DNA of 64,000 bases from Cricetulus griseus. Lineage: Eukaryota > Chordata > Mammalia > Rodentia > Cricetidae. This document shows, piece after piece, positions 1 through 11,330 of this stretch (positions are counted from its first letter, which is position 1; every line of letters starts with the position of its first letter). Location: assembly GCF_003668045.3 (NCBI RefSeq), contig NC_048599.1, positions 81,874,479-81,938,478 on the forward strand, read 5' to 3'. A model generated the notes under the pieces. It saw only the letters and a program-made list of their open reading frames with translations, was not told where the DNA came from and searched no databases. The position numbers and the translations under genes were made by a program.

Positions 1-2023
1 AAAATCATCACGCCTTTAGAAATGGACAGTTTTTAAAATTTTTCATGCCTCCTTGTCACAAGATCAGGGCTCTACATAAACCAGACAGGGACCCCTCTGG
101 GAGCAATGTGTCACTATTCCATCACACCATGACAAAGCTGAGAGATCAGAGGGGATCAACAGCACACCAGCCTTTGGGGCTCCCTTACAGCCACAGAAAC
201 AAGGAAAGGAGAAGTTAGAAGCAAACAACTGGATACACAGGGGGCAACAATGAGATCATAAAAGCTCTGTGATGTTTAAAAAAACAAAACTGACACTGAA
301 ATATTTGATATCAAATCATTTGCATAATTTAAAAGACTATCTGCTAGAGATTTAAGGCCTGATCTCTTAAACTTCTAGTCAAGATGGATGTATTTTATGT
401 ATTTGTTAATCCACAAATAATCAAATTACTCATCATAAATAAAGAGAATTACATGGTCACACCACACCAATGTATATTTTAAAATACATGCACAACACAC
501 ACAGCAAAGAAGTGTTAATTAAATAATTAGGATAATTATTTAATAAGTAGCAAAGGGAAAACAGAAAAAGAGTAAGAAAGGGGAGCAAGACAATGCACGA
601 TGCTGCACAGAATAGCAAGCCAAGACCATGAACCATGAACATGGAAGCAGAATTATTCAATCCTCTTAAAGTTAAGACCAAGAAATAAACATGATAAAAT
701 TAAATTTAAAAAAGGCAGACATCCTCCACCCAAGGGATAACTAAACAAGGAAAATGAAGATAGACTCCTGTAGGAGTGCATCTCATCTGAATCTGCCACA
801 TTCTCAAAACAGCACAATCCAGATTTGTATAAAGTAAAGAATGCCTGCAGTGTAGCCTTGAAAAAACAAAGGCACAGTCATCTGCAATGCAAAATTACTC
901 TCATTGAGCAATGGTCTTGGCCCAGCAATATTTTCTCAGGGACAAACTGACAGCTCAATAATAGATTGAAGAGACATCACCATTAATATATCCACTGTAC
1001 TAATCCATTTCTTAAATTAACATTGTATAAAATTAAATGTCACACAAACAAGATATACTTGTTCATTAAATATAGTTGAAGAGAGGGGAAGGGCAATGAC
1101 CTCTGAAGCTAATGGGTATCCTTAATCAGGCCAGGCACATTGAGAAGCTTTGTGGCATTACATGTTGCAAATGGAGGAAAAAATTGTGTCATGTCCCAGC
1201 CAGGCATCAAAAAAGGAGGAGGGATCGATCATAGCATAAGAGGACTATTTATTCCTCTTGAGATTTCTAATGTTACATTTGATCATCTCTAAATTAGTCA
1301 CACTGTCTTACAAATCATAAGTTAAAAAGCAAGATAGGGAGAGGAGGATAGGATGGGACATGCAAAGGAGGGTGAGACAGGGAAGAAGAAAATAGGGGAA
1401 GGGAGCTCCTATATCTGCCATTGAAGACAGAGAGAAGGGGGGTAGGCAGAGAGCAGCTGGCAAATTCTTTTTCAGAATTCAGTAGACTACAGTTATAAAG
1501 TGATTTATCTGTTTACAAATATAAACCTGGAAGTCCCCTTTCAAAGTCAATCACACTACAATTTCTATTGCCATCTACCCCCACCACCAGCCAAGAATGA
1601 GACAATAATAGTAATCTACAAGGACTGATCCAAGAAGTAGTTGACAAGTGTCTTATGGATTACCTGTATGCTAATTACAAACAGTTGTTAATAGGAGCAA
1701 TTATAAGCATGACATTTGATTTTGTGGGCCTAAAATCCCAAGGTCTATGGTATCCAGAAATCTAGAAGCAGAAGGAAGTAAGGATACTTCTGGTTACCAT
1801 TATTATCCCACCTATCATGAGATAGGAACGTTACATCACCAGGATGTGGTCTCAGTAAGGTAACCAAGTGGAGGAGAAGACAGAAGCTAATTTCTAACTT
1901 TGCCAGTTCACCTGTTGTGATTCTTCAACAAATTATGAATCTAGATCTATAAAAATGGAAGAAATAGTGTACCATAAATCATAATTAAAAGGGATATTAC
2001 ATGTGCAGTTCTTTCTTAATACA
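1..2023. other. No gene or repeat recognised
   Basis: AT-rich DNA with no sustained coding frame and no repeat family I recognise. A purine-rich, G-rich patch lies near 1321-1440. Short frames here have no familiar protein motif and are bounded by many stops in all frames. Confidence 0.5.
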
Positions 2024-2305
2024 CATTGGGATTAGTTCCAGGATTCCATGCAGATAACAAACTCTGTGCTCACTTATACAATATAACATGGTATTTGTTT
2101 ATGCACTCTGGACACCTTACTCTAATATAAAACATCTATATATTACTTAAGATTCCTAATAAAATAAAACATCTATTGTGTTATTTAAAAATTAATGACA
2201 AAAATAATGTGTTGTCCAATAATCTATATTCAGCATGGACAATTTTTCCCCAATGTATCTTTGACCAGCAGGTGATTGAACCCAGCAATCTGGAGGGGCA
2301 ACTGC
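2024..2305 (+). mobile_element. MER2-like TcMar-Tigger MITE (ancient)
   Basis: The segment opens with a 'gggattagttccagga' motif, runs through an AT-rich centre, and closes with a 'gattgaacccagcaatctgg' motif. That layout and length match my memory of the non-autonomous eutherian MER2 family. Divergence is high, as expected for a fossil present before the rodent radiation. Terminal inverted repeats are too decayed to delimit, so the ends are approximate. No coding capacity. Confidence 0.7.
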
Positions 2306-2691
2306 AAACACTTAGTCCAGATTGACATAGTTAAGTAATGCGTATTTGTTACTATAAAAATACTGAAGGGACTGAAGATTTAGCCAGGTGGTGTCTATTG
2401 ATCATTCTCTATACACCACACAGAGTGATAGAGACTCTAGAGAATAAAAGCTGAACAAGTCACAGACCCTAGCTTCAGGCTTTTTGGTTTTTGAATTACT
2501 GCTGCTAAGACCAACCATTAAGTTTATTAAATTTTAAATTCTCACTGGTAATAAATCAATGTACTTGAAAGGGAGACTTTTGTTTCCTGTGCCAGACACC
2601 ACAATATCAATTTGCTAGCGAGCAAAATATGTGCACAGAAAGTAAAGAAGCAGAGAACAATTGAAATAGAAGATATAATCAAAATTTTAAA

Positions 2692-2800
2692 GACATTATT
2701 ACTTAGTTAATGATTAGTATATATCAGGCACTATGCTAAGTATGGAATATTCCCTTCCACTCAATAACACATTTATTTATTAGAAAATGAGACAATTGTG
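2692..2800 (-). mobile_element. MIR-like SINE fragment
   Basis: The motif 'caggcactatgctaag' followed by 'aataacacatttat' and 'aaaatgagacaattg' follows the order of an antisense MIR core. It is short and diverged, so this is a tentative call. Confidence 0.45.
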
Positions 2801-2844
2801 ACTTGGAGATATTTTTTGGTTTTTGTTTTGTTTTGGTTTTTGTT

Positions 2845-3530
2845 TGCTTATTTTTTAATTCTTTGTGTCTTTAACATTGTACATCTCCACTCCACTCATT
2901 TCCCCATCCTTTGGTATCCACCCTCTGCCCTTGAAAATTTAACCCCAAAATAAAATAAAATTTAAGAGAAAAAATAAAAAGAGATAGAGAAGGAAAAAAT
3001 CAGTCTCATCATGGGAGCTGTAGTGTGACAGAGTGAGCAATGGAATAAACCCTTTTATCCATATATCTTTACTTACAAGGGTTCATTACAGAGAGTCATT
3101 GGTCTGGTTCAAGGCCTTTGATTTCTGCTGGGCTCTCACTGGAACTCCTCTTGACTATCCTGCTGTTGCCTATGTTGTAGAAACACTGCAAATTTGGGTC
3201 TACAGGACTGGTCCCTTCTATGTTCCAGAAGATCACAGATGGGGTGAATGTTGGGGTGGGCCAACTCATAACCCTAGTCCTGGGCATAGGTAGTCGTAGG
3301 GTTGGTCAGCCTGCCAGTTCTCCCTGGAATGTTCTAAAGAGTGCACCCCTTGCAGCAATGAGCAAGGGGCAGGACCAGTTCTCCTGCTTCCATGTCCTCA
3401 GGGTAGGTTCTCCCAAATATACACCTTGAGGGCCAGTTTTACTGTGTTGCCCAGGAGTGACATAGGGGCCACTCTCCTGAGTGCTGTAGCTGATGAGTGG
3501 CTGGACAAGCTGAGACTAGGAGAGTATTTA
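2845..3530 (+). mobile_element. Rodent interspersed repeat, probably L1 (Lx-type) untranslated sequence
   Basis: An A-rich stretch (2950-3000) is followed by sequence including 'gagtcattggtctggttc', 'gcctatgttgtagaaac' and 'gatcacagatggggtgaatg'. I recognise this as a common murine repeat and believe it belongs to old rodent L1 non-coding sequence, but I am not sure of the family or of which end it represents. Two 60-90 codon frames across it on both strands are chance frames in this repeat. Confidence 0.45.
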
Positions 3531-4475
3531 AATGTGACCAAGGGCATATGGGTAGTGTGTAGTAAAATGCAAATGTAAACACCTAATTCAGGAGGCTGTT
3601 ACTCCGTTATACTATATTCTCTATAGGTATAAAATGCTGTAGTTGGTTAGGAACTTGGATACTATTAAAATTCCTTATCATATGCAAGAGTAAACAATTG
3701 AGGGAAAGTGACAAAAGGCACCCAAATATTTGATCCTAGCACCAGGAGAGTCAGAGATCTTCCACTCTGGTTATGTATATTACATCACACTGGGCTCGGG
3801 CCTAGTGAGTAAATGTCTATCCTGAAGGAAGCAGGTAGGGAGATATGTATGATTAGAATAGAAACAAATATTAAAATAAAATACAGTTTCCACCCACAAA
3901 GGATTCCCTCCATTACCAAAGCACAGGCCAGGCACAGAACTGAACAATCACATTTCTGTGCCCCAAAGAGTCTACTGAAAGGAAGAAATGGAGGGTAGAT
4001 TTCCTTCCTGTGGGTAGATTTGTCAACCCATCACTCTCAAATATAGAGTACTCCTCTTCAGTTTCTGTTTTCAATGCTTAATGTACTTCAAAATGTTTTG
4101 ATCAGCTGGTTGATTGCCACATATCTGACATCCTTATCACCAGCCACAGTGGACATCAGGATTTCAAACACAAATAAATGCATTTATGGGACAGCAGATC
4201 ATATAAATCAGAGATTGAAAAATGGGTACAAGACAATAGAGTGTCAGGAAGGGTGTGCCATATTACAGTGCACTTGACCATTGTGCCTATGGGGATAATT
4301 TATAATTTCTAAATGAACAATGTAAATACAAAATATTACATAAATAACTATTTCCAAATATTTAATCAGATTATCAGGTAAAATCTAGTTGTTTTATTCA
4401 ACATGTAGTTTGAGCCTTTACATCTGCCAAATGTCAAAATTTCTTTGTCCCATGAAAATGTTTTTTCCTGCATTT
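3531..4475. other. No gene or repeat recognised
   Basis: Mixed-composition DNA between the upstream repeat and the large L1. The few short frames (for example 3813-3998 and 4074-4277) have no recognisable motif. Confidence 0.45.
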
Positions 4476-4752
4476 AAAAACCTATCAGAATTACACCAGA
4501 TTTCTCCATGGAAACTCAGAAAGCCAGAAGGACCTGGATATATATTCTACTAACTCTAAGAGAACACAGATGCCAGCCCAGACTACTATACCCAGCAAAG
4601 CTTTCAATCACTATAAATGGAGGGAACAAGATATTCCATGACATAACCAGATTTAAATAATATGTAACTACTAATCCAGCACTACAAAAAGTACTGGAAG
4701 GAAAACTCCAACCTAAGGAAGTTAACGACACTCACAAAAACATAGGCAACAG
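4476..4752 (+). pseudogene. L1 ORF1 3' end (RNA-binding chaperone, C-terminal domain remnant)
   Basis: The sequence from 'ttacaccagatttctcc' through 'cagcccagactactatacc' to the stop near 4750 corresponds to the C-terminal domain of rodent L1 ORF1p, the single-strand nucleic-acid chaperone of the L1 RNP. The N-terminal coiled coil and RRM are missing because the insertion is 5'-truncated. It is joined to ORF2 by about 100 bases of A-rich spacer, as in other rodent L1s. Not expressible as a functional protein. Confidence 0.8.
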
Positions 4753-5814
4753 ATAATCCCACTTTACCAAAAGCCAAAAGAAAAGCAGGGTAAATCCACA
4801 TACAATACCACTACCAACAACAAATCAAAAACAAACAAGAATAAGCACTCAATGGTATTTAATTTTCCTCAATATTAAAGTCTTAATGCTCCTGTAAAAA
4901 GGCACAGGCTAACAGAATGGTTACAAAGACAGAATCCATCATTCTGCTGCACAACAGAAACACACCTCAAATTCAAAGAAAGACATTACCTCAGAGTGAA
5001 GGGTTGGGATAAGATATTCCAAACAAATGGACCTAAGAAACAAGCTGGGGTAGCTATCCTAGTATCTAACAAATTAGACTTCAAACTAAAGTCAATCAAA
5101 AGAGATTAAGGTCATTTCATATTCATCACAGGAAAAATCCATCAGGAAGAAGTCTCAATTCTAAACATTTTTGCCCCAAATACTAAGGCACGAACATTTG
5201 TAAAAGAAACATTATTAAAACTCAAATCACAAATAAGACCTCACACAGTTATACTGGGAGACTTCAACACCCCATTCTCACCATTGGACAGGACCACCAG
5301 ACAGGAACTTAACAAAGAGAGAAAGGAACTAACAAAATTTAAGACGAGATAGGAATTAACAGACATCTATAGAACATTGCATCCAAACACAAAAGTATAT
5401 TCCTTCTTTTCAGCACCACATACAACCTTCTCTAAAGATAGCAAAGCTCAACAGGTATAAAAAATTGGAATAACACCCTGTGTCTTATCAGTCCACCATG
5501 CATTAAGTTAGAATTCAACAACAACACAAATTGCAGAAAACCTACCAACTCATGGAAATTGAACAATGCAAAATTGCACCATTCCTGGGACAAGAAGAAG
5601 TAAAAAAAAAAAGAAATAAAACACTTCCTATAATTGAATGGAAATGACAAAACAACATACCCAAACTTATGGGACACTCTGAAAGCAGTACTAAGAGGAA
5701 AGTTCATAGCTCTAAGGACTCACATGAAGAAACTAGAGAATACTCACACCAAAGAGTAGACATCACAACTAACAACTCTAGAACAAATGGAAGCAAATTC
5801 ACCCCGGAGGACTA

Positions 5815-5862
5815 CCCACAGAGAAACCCTGTCTCGAAAAACCAAAAAAAAAAAAAAAAAAA
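5815..5862 (+). mobile_element. B1 SINE 3' end fragment inserted in L1 ORF2
   Basis: A block reading 'cacagagaaaccctgtctc' followed by an A-run of about 18 interrupts ORF2 between two stretches of continuous L1. This is the 3' end of a B1 (7SL-derived) SINE, severely 5'-truncated. No clear duplicated target site. Confidence 0.7.
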
Positions 5863-7066
5863 GAAAGAAATAATCAAACTAAGAGAAGAAATCAATGAAG
5901 TCAAAACAAAGGAAACAATTTAACGAATCTATGTAACAAAGAGTTGCTTCCTCAAGAAAATCAACAAAATTGACAAGCCTTTATACAAACTAACCAAAAG
6001 GCAGAGAGAAACCATTCAAATTAACAAAAGCAGAAATGAAAAAGGGATATAACAATGGACACTGAGGAAATTCAGAGAATATTCAGGTCATACTTTGAAA
6101 ACCTGTACTCCACAAAATTGGAAAATTTAAAGGAAATGGACAATTTTCTGGACAGATTTAACTTACCAAAAATTAAATCAATAACAGATAAGCAACTTAA
6201 ACAGAACAATAACCCCTAATGAAATAGAAGCAGTCATCAAAAGTCTCCCAACCAAAAAAGCCCAGGACCAGATGGCTTCAGTGCAGAATTTTACCAGAAA
6301 TTCAAAGAGTTAATATCAGTACTCCTCAAATTGTTCCACTCAATAGGAGCAGTATGTTCATTGCCAAACTTTTTTTTACAAGGCTTCAATTACCTTGGTA
6401 TCCAAGCCATACAAAGACACAACTAAGAAAGAACTATAGACCACTATCCCTCATGAACATTGAAGCAAAAATACTCAATAAAATACTGGAAAACTGAATC
6501 CAAGAACATATCAGAAAAATCATCCACCATGATCAAGTAGGCAGGGTGGGTTCAACATTCGAAAATCTATCAATGTAATCCACCATATAAACCAATTGAA
6601 GAAGAAAAACCACATGATCACCTCACTAGATGCTGAAAAAGCCTTTGACAAAATCCAATACCTCTTCATGATAAAGGTCCTGGAGAAATCAAGGATAACA
6701 GAAACATATCTGAACATAATAATAACAATGTACAGTAAACTAACAGCCAACATCAAACTAAATGGAGAGAAACTCAAAGCAATTCCTCTAAAATCAGAAA
6801 CAAGACAAGGCTGTCCACTCTCTACATATCTCTTCAATATTGTACTTGAAGTTCTAGCTAGAGCAATACGACAACAAAAAGAGATCAAGGGGATACAAAT
6901 TGGAAAGGAAGCACTGTTTGTAGATGATATGATAGTCTACATAAGTGAACCGGAAAAACTCTACCAGGGAGCTCCTAGAGCTGATAAACACATTCAGCAA
7001 AGTGGCAGGATACAAGATTACTTCAAAAAAAATCAGTAGCCCTACTGTATATGGATGATAAATGTC

Positions 7067-7227
7067 CTGCTAGCCCAAAGAATATGACAGATTTGAAGAT
7101 CCCCCCTATGAAAGTTATCACTTTCCCTGGGGAGCAGAAAGGGTATGGTGTTAGTTGGGTAGGCAGGGGAGGAGGGGAGGGAGAGGGACCTGGGATTGAC
7201 ATGTAAAATAATTTTCTTTCTAATAAA
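7067..7227 (+). mobile_element. Nested 5'-truncated L1 3' end inside L1 ORF2
   Basis: This 160-base block matches the last part of the host element's own 3' UTR: compare 'aatatgacagatttgaagatc' here with the sequence at about 9805-9825, and the shared 'attgacatgtaaaataat'. It sits between ORF2 sequence that would otherwise be continuous. The 7-mer 'aaatgtc' flanks it at 7060-7066 and 7228-7234, a probable target-site duplication. It is therefore a later insertion of the same subfamily into this copy. Confidence 0.88.
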
Positions 7228-7770
7228 AAATGTCACATGGAAAAAAATCAGAGAAACATCACCCTTTAAAATTGCCACAAACAAGATAAAATACCTTGGG
7301 GTAATGCTAACCAAAAAAGTAAAAATCCTATATCATAAGAATTTTGAGTCTTTAAAAAAAAATTAAAGAAGATACCAGGAAATGGAAGGATTTCCCATGT
7401 TCTTGGATAGGTAGGATCAACATAATAAAAATGGCAATCTTGCCAAAAGCAATCTACAGATTTAAAGCAATCCCCATCAAAATCCCAGCACAATTCCTCA
7501 CAGACCTTGAAAAAAACAATTCTCAACTTTATATGGAAAAACAAAAGACCCATGATAGCCCAAAACAACCTTGTACAATAAAAGAACTTCCAGAGGCATC
7601 ACCTTCCCTGATTTCAACTCTATTATAGAGCTATAGTCCTGAAAACAGCTTGGTATCGGCACAAAGATAGACAGGTAGACCAATAGAACCGAGTTGAAAA
7701 CCCTGATATTAACCTATGAACACCTGATTTTTGACAAAGAAGCTAAAGCTATACAATGGAATAAAAAAGC

Positions 7771-7843
7771 ATCTTCTTCTTCTTCTTCTTCTTCTTCTTC
7801 TTCTTCTTCTTCTTCTTCTTCTTCTTCTTCTTCTTCTTCTTCT
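7771..7843 (+). repeat. (TTC)n microsatellite, expanded B1 tail
   Basis: About 24 near-perfect TTC units directly abut the 3' end of the antisense B1 at 7844-7996. It is the SINE's A-rich tail, converted to GAA and expanded. It creates artificial poly-Ser and poly-Glu frames on the two strands. Confidence 0.95.
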
Positions 7844-7996
7844 TTTTGGTTTTTCGAGGGAGTGTTTCTCTGTGTAGCTTTGGAGCCTATCCTGGCACTC
7901 GCTCTGGAGACCAGGCTGGCCTCGAACTCACAGAGATCCACCTGCCTCTGCCTCCTGAGTGCTAGGATTAAAGGCATGAGACACCAACACCTGGCT
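7844..7996 (-). mobile_element. B1 SINE (7SL-derived), antisense within L1 ORF2
   Basis: Read on the minus strand it gives a full-length B1: a 'gcctttaatcctagcactc'-type A-box region, the 'gttcgaggccagcctgg' B box, and 'ctacacagagaaacactccc' near the 3' end. Imperfect 10-base flanks (about 7763-7772 and 7997-8006, 8 of 10 matching) look like a target-site duplication. L1 ORF2 continues on both sides. Confidence 0.93.
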
Positions 7997-10399
7997 AAGA
8001 AAGTATGTTCAACAAATGTCGCTGGCTAACTGGATACTGGCATGTAGAAGACTGCAGATAGATAAATGTCTATCAACATGCACAAAACTCAAGTCCAAAT
8101 GGATCAAAGACCTCAACATAAACCCAGCCACACTGAACCTATTAGAAGATAAAGTAGGAAATACCCTTGAAGGAGTTGGTACAGGAGACTGTTTCCTGAA
8201 CATTACACCAGTAGCATAGACACTGAGATCAACAATTAATAAATGTGACCTCCTGAAACTGAGATGCTTCTATAAGACAAAGGATACAGTCAACAACACA
8301 AAACAACAGCCCACAGATTGGTGAAAGATATTCACCAATCCCACATCTGACAGAGGGCTGATCTCCAAAATTTACAAATAATTCAAGAAGCTAGTCTCCA
8401 AAACACCAAATAATCCAATTAAAAATTGGGGCATAGAACTAAATAGACAATTCTCAATAGAGGAATCTAAAATGCCTGAAAGACACATAAGAAAGTGTTC
8501 AACATCCTTAGCCATCAGGGAAATGCAAATCAAAACAACTCTGAGACACCATCTTACTCCTCTCAGAATGGCTAAAATCTAAACACCAATGACAGTTTAT
8601 GCTGGAGAGGATGTGGAGAAAGGGTAACACTCCTCCACTGCTAGTGGGAGTGCCAACTTGTACAGCCACTTTGGAAATCAGTATGGCATTCCCTCATGAA
8701 AATGGGAAACAGTCTACATCAAGATCCAGCAACTCCAATCTTAGGCATATACCCAAAAGACATTCATACAACAAGGTTATCTGTTCAACAATGTTCTTAG
8801 CAGCATTATTTGTAAAAGCCAGAACCAGGAAGCAACCTAGATACCCCTCAACTGACAATGGACAGAGAAAATAAGGTACATTTACACAATGGAGTATTAC
8901 TCAATGGGGAAAAAAACAATGGAATCTTGAAATTCGCAGGCAAATGGATGGAACTAGCAGAAACCATTCTGAGTGAGATAAACCAGTCACAAAAAAGATA
9001 GACATGATATGCACTCACTCATATGTGGATTTTAGACATTGAGTAAAGGATTTCCAGTCTACAATCCACACTGCCAGAGAAGCTAGTAAACAAGGAGGAC
9101 CCTAAGAGAGACATACATGGTCCCCTGGAGAAGGGGAAATGGACAAGATCTCCTGAGCAAATTAGGAGCATGGGGAAGGGGAGAAGAGGAGGGGTGAGGA
9201 TGACATGATGGGGCAGGGAGGTTGAGTTGGGGGAAGAACAGAAGAGAGCAAGATAAGAGATACTATAATGGAAAGAGACATTATAGGTTTAAAGAGAAAT
9301 CAGGCACTAGGGAAATGTCTGGAGAGCTACAAAGATGACACCAACTAACAATCTAAGCAACAGAGGAGAGGCTACCTTAAATTTCCTCCCCTGACAATGA
9401 GATTGATGACTAACTCATATGCCATCCTATAGCCTTAATCCAGCAGCTGGTGGAAGTAGAAGCAGACACCCAGAGCTAATCTTGAACTGAACTGAAATAC
9501 AGTTGCAGAGAAGGAGGAGGGATGAGCAAAGGAGTCCCAACCAGGCTGGTGAAACCCACAGAAACAGCTGACCTGAACAAGGGAGAGCTCTAAGTCCCCA
9601 GACTGATAGCTGGGAAACCAGCATGGGACTGATCAAGACCCCCTGAATGTGGGTGTCGGTGAGGAGACCTCAGAAATCTATGGGGCCCCTTGTAGTGGAT
9701 CAGGACTTATCCCTAGCATACGAATGCACTTTGGGAGCCCATCCCACATGGAGGTATACTCCCTGAGCCTATACACAAGGGTGTGGGCCTAGGTCTTATC
9801 CCAAAGGATATGACAGACTCTGAAGACCCCAATGGAAGGCCTCACCCTCTCTGGGAAGCAGAAAGTGTATGAGATAGGTATGGTATTTGTTTGGGGGACA
9901 GGGGAGGAGGGAAAGGAGAAGGAGCTGAGATTGACATGTAAAATAATCTTTCTAATTCAAATAAAAAATTTTAAAAGAACTACCAAAAAATATTTCCAAT
10001 ACATTAAATCCATCATTAAACTTACTTAAAAGAGAACTCTTTCCTATTTCTAAGTTTTTGGTAGATATCAGATGACACAGTCTATATGTCACCCTTACTT
10101 GGTGAGTCTCCCAGATTATCTCTGATCTTCTTGTGTCATCTCTAAATTCAAGCCAAGAACCAGTCACATAGACTAAATATTGGCCTGCTTAGATCAGTGC
10201 CCCAAATACCAGCTTTTCTGCTCCATCTTTATCCTCCCAGGCATAGATCATGCAATGCAGCTTGCATGCCAGCCCAGGAATACTTGCCAGAAGGCCCATT
10301 CATAAACATCCTTGGTTACCAGTGAATTAGTATCACATAGGTGCTCAAGTCAAAAGACAACTCTGAGCATCTGAAGCCTGACCTAGCAGCTCTTCATAC

Positions 10400-10770
10400 C
10401 TGATTTAATACCAACCAAGTTTTGGGCACAACAACACCAAAACCAAACTGTCAGACAACAATGACAGCCTAGGCTCTCCTATCAGGAACACAGCCAAGGG
10501 AAGAAGTCCACAAGCCCTGATCACACTTCAAAATCACAAAGAATATGAAAAGCAAGGCACTATGTCCCCAAGCAAAACACACCAGCCCTATAAAATATTC
10601 TCCAATGTAAATTACCTAGATGAAACCTAGGACACAACATTTAACAGTACAATCATAAACATGATTAAGGAATTCAAGAAGTTAAAGAAGACACAAATAA
10701 ACACTATAATTAATTTAAAGATGACAGAAATAAACTCCTGTATTAAGTCTAAGAAAACATGAATACATGC
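10400..10770 (+). mobile_element. L1 5'UTR / ORF1 5' end fragment
   Basis: The segment includes 'aactgtcagacaacaatgac', 'ggaacacagccaagggaag', and an ATG at 10562 beginning MSPSKTHQP-like sequence, which I recognise as the junction of rodent L1 5' UTR and ORF1 start, followed by decayed N-terminal (coiled-coil) coding sequence with stops. It lacks all downstream L1 sequence, so it is either 3'-truncated or cut by rearrangement. It lies only about 0.4 kb beyond the 3' end of the upstream L1. Confidence 0.75.
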
Positions 10771-11129
10771 CTGGATGATCAGTATTTAAAGAAAAAACAA
10801 AAGGTCTTCCTTATTCATTAAGGCATTTGATAAATTTCCCTTGAATATTATCCGTCATAATCAGGAACTGTGTTAGTTCTCAGACTACAGCAGTGGAAGT
10901 GATCATGGGTTCTAAAACTCTTCCATTCTGTAAACTCTGGAAATGAATTTTTAGCTTGTCCCAATCTTACTTTCATATCCTCTATTGTACTCTATTATTT
11001 CCTAGTTTAGCAATATAAAGAACTTTAGGGAGAAGTTGTTTACCTAAGTTTCAATTCAAAACAGGATACTCTATGCACTAGAAAGTAGGAGGGGAAGATT
11101 TATTGAGGAATGGATCTGAGGATAAAGGG
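10771..11129. other. No gene or repeat recognised
   Basis: No recognisable element between the L1 fragment and the purine tract. Confidence 0.4.
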
Positions 11130-11330
11130 GGAAAAGAATAGAGAAAGAAAAGAGAAAAGAAGAAAAGATGGGAGAGGGGAGAGGAAGGAAGGAAGAAGGA
11201 GGAGGAGAAGGAGAAGGAGAAGGAGAAGAAGAAGAAGAAGAAGAAGAAGAAGAAGAAGAAGAAGAAGAAGAAGAAGAAGAAGAAGAAGAAGAAGAAGAAG
11301 AAGAAGAAGAAGAAGAAGAAGAAGAAGGAG
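11130..11330 (+). repeat. Polypurine tract with long (GAA)n core
   Basis: Irregular GA-rich sequence leads into (GGA)/(GAAGGA) units and then about 34 nearly perfect GAA triplets (about 11225-11326). The whole block is almost entirely purine on the plus strand. It produces a poly-Arg frame on plus and a poly-Phe frame on minus, neither of which is a gene. Unlike the (TTC)n at 7771, no SINE body is obvious next to it. Confidence 0.95.

Larger units (their letters stand above)
4850..9035 (+). pseudogene. L1 ORF2 (endonuclease-reverse transcriptase) pseudogene
   Basis: Remnant of the L1 ORF2 protein, which nicks target DNA and reverse-transcribes L1 RNA there. The endonuclease-like region spans roughly 4860-5560. 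The best-preserved frame, 6596-7039 (147 codons), holds the reverse-transcriptase core: 'LDAEKAFDKI' at residues 11-20 (catalytic Asp12), 'RQGCPLS' at 70-76, and 'FVDDM' at 108-112 where L1 normally has FADDM. Both catalytic aspartates are kept, but a few residues just before this motif are missing. Further coding traces lie at 7431-7628, 8016-8219 and 8599-8874, the last in the cysteine-containing C-terminal region. Stops, frameshifts, a nested L1 and two B1 pieces break the frame, so this is not a gene. Confidence 0.9.
4476..9978 (+). mobile_element. LINE-1, 5'-truncated, young (cricetid-type) subfamily, with nested insertions
   Basis: About 5.5 kb of plus-strand L1. It starts inside the 3' part of ORF1, passes through an inter-ORF spacer and a full-length but decayed ORF2, and ends with a roughly 0.9 kb 3' UTR and a short A-rich tail near 9960-9978. 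The 3' UTR contains the purine-rich patch usual in rodent L1s (about 9170-9250 and 9898-9925) and a 'gacatgtaaaataatc' motif before the tail. The same 3' UTR recurs at 29664-30185, at 52091-52440 (minus strand) and as a nested copy at 7067-7227, so it is one active subfamily. The element is dead: ORF1 is truncated and ORF2 carries many stops, frameshifts and three insertions. No clear target-site duplication was found. Confidence 0.95.

Noticed and set aside
6596..7039. 147-codon plus-strand frame as a gene
   Set aside because: It is the reverse-transcriptase core of a dead L1 ORF2; flanking ORF2 is broken by stops, frameshifts and insertions.
7694..8029. Poly-Ser (plus) and poly-Glu (minus) frames
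   Set aside because: They come from the (TTC)n tail plus an antisense B1 inside L1.
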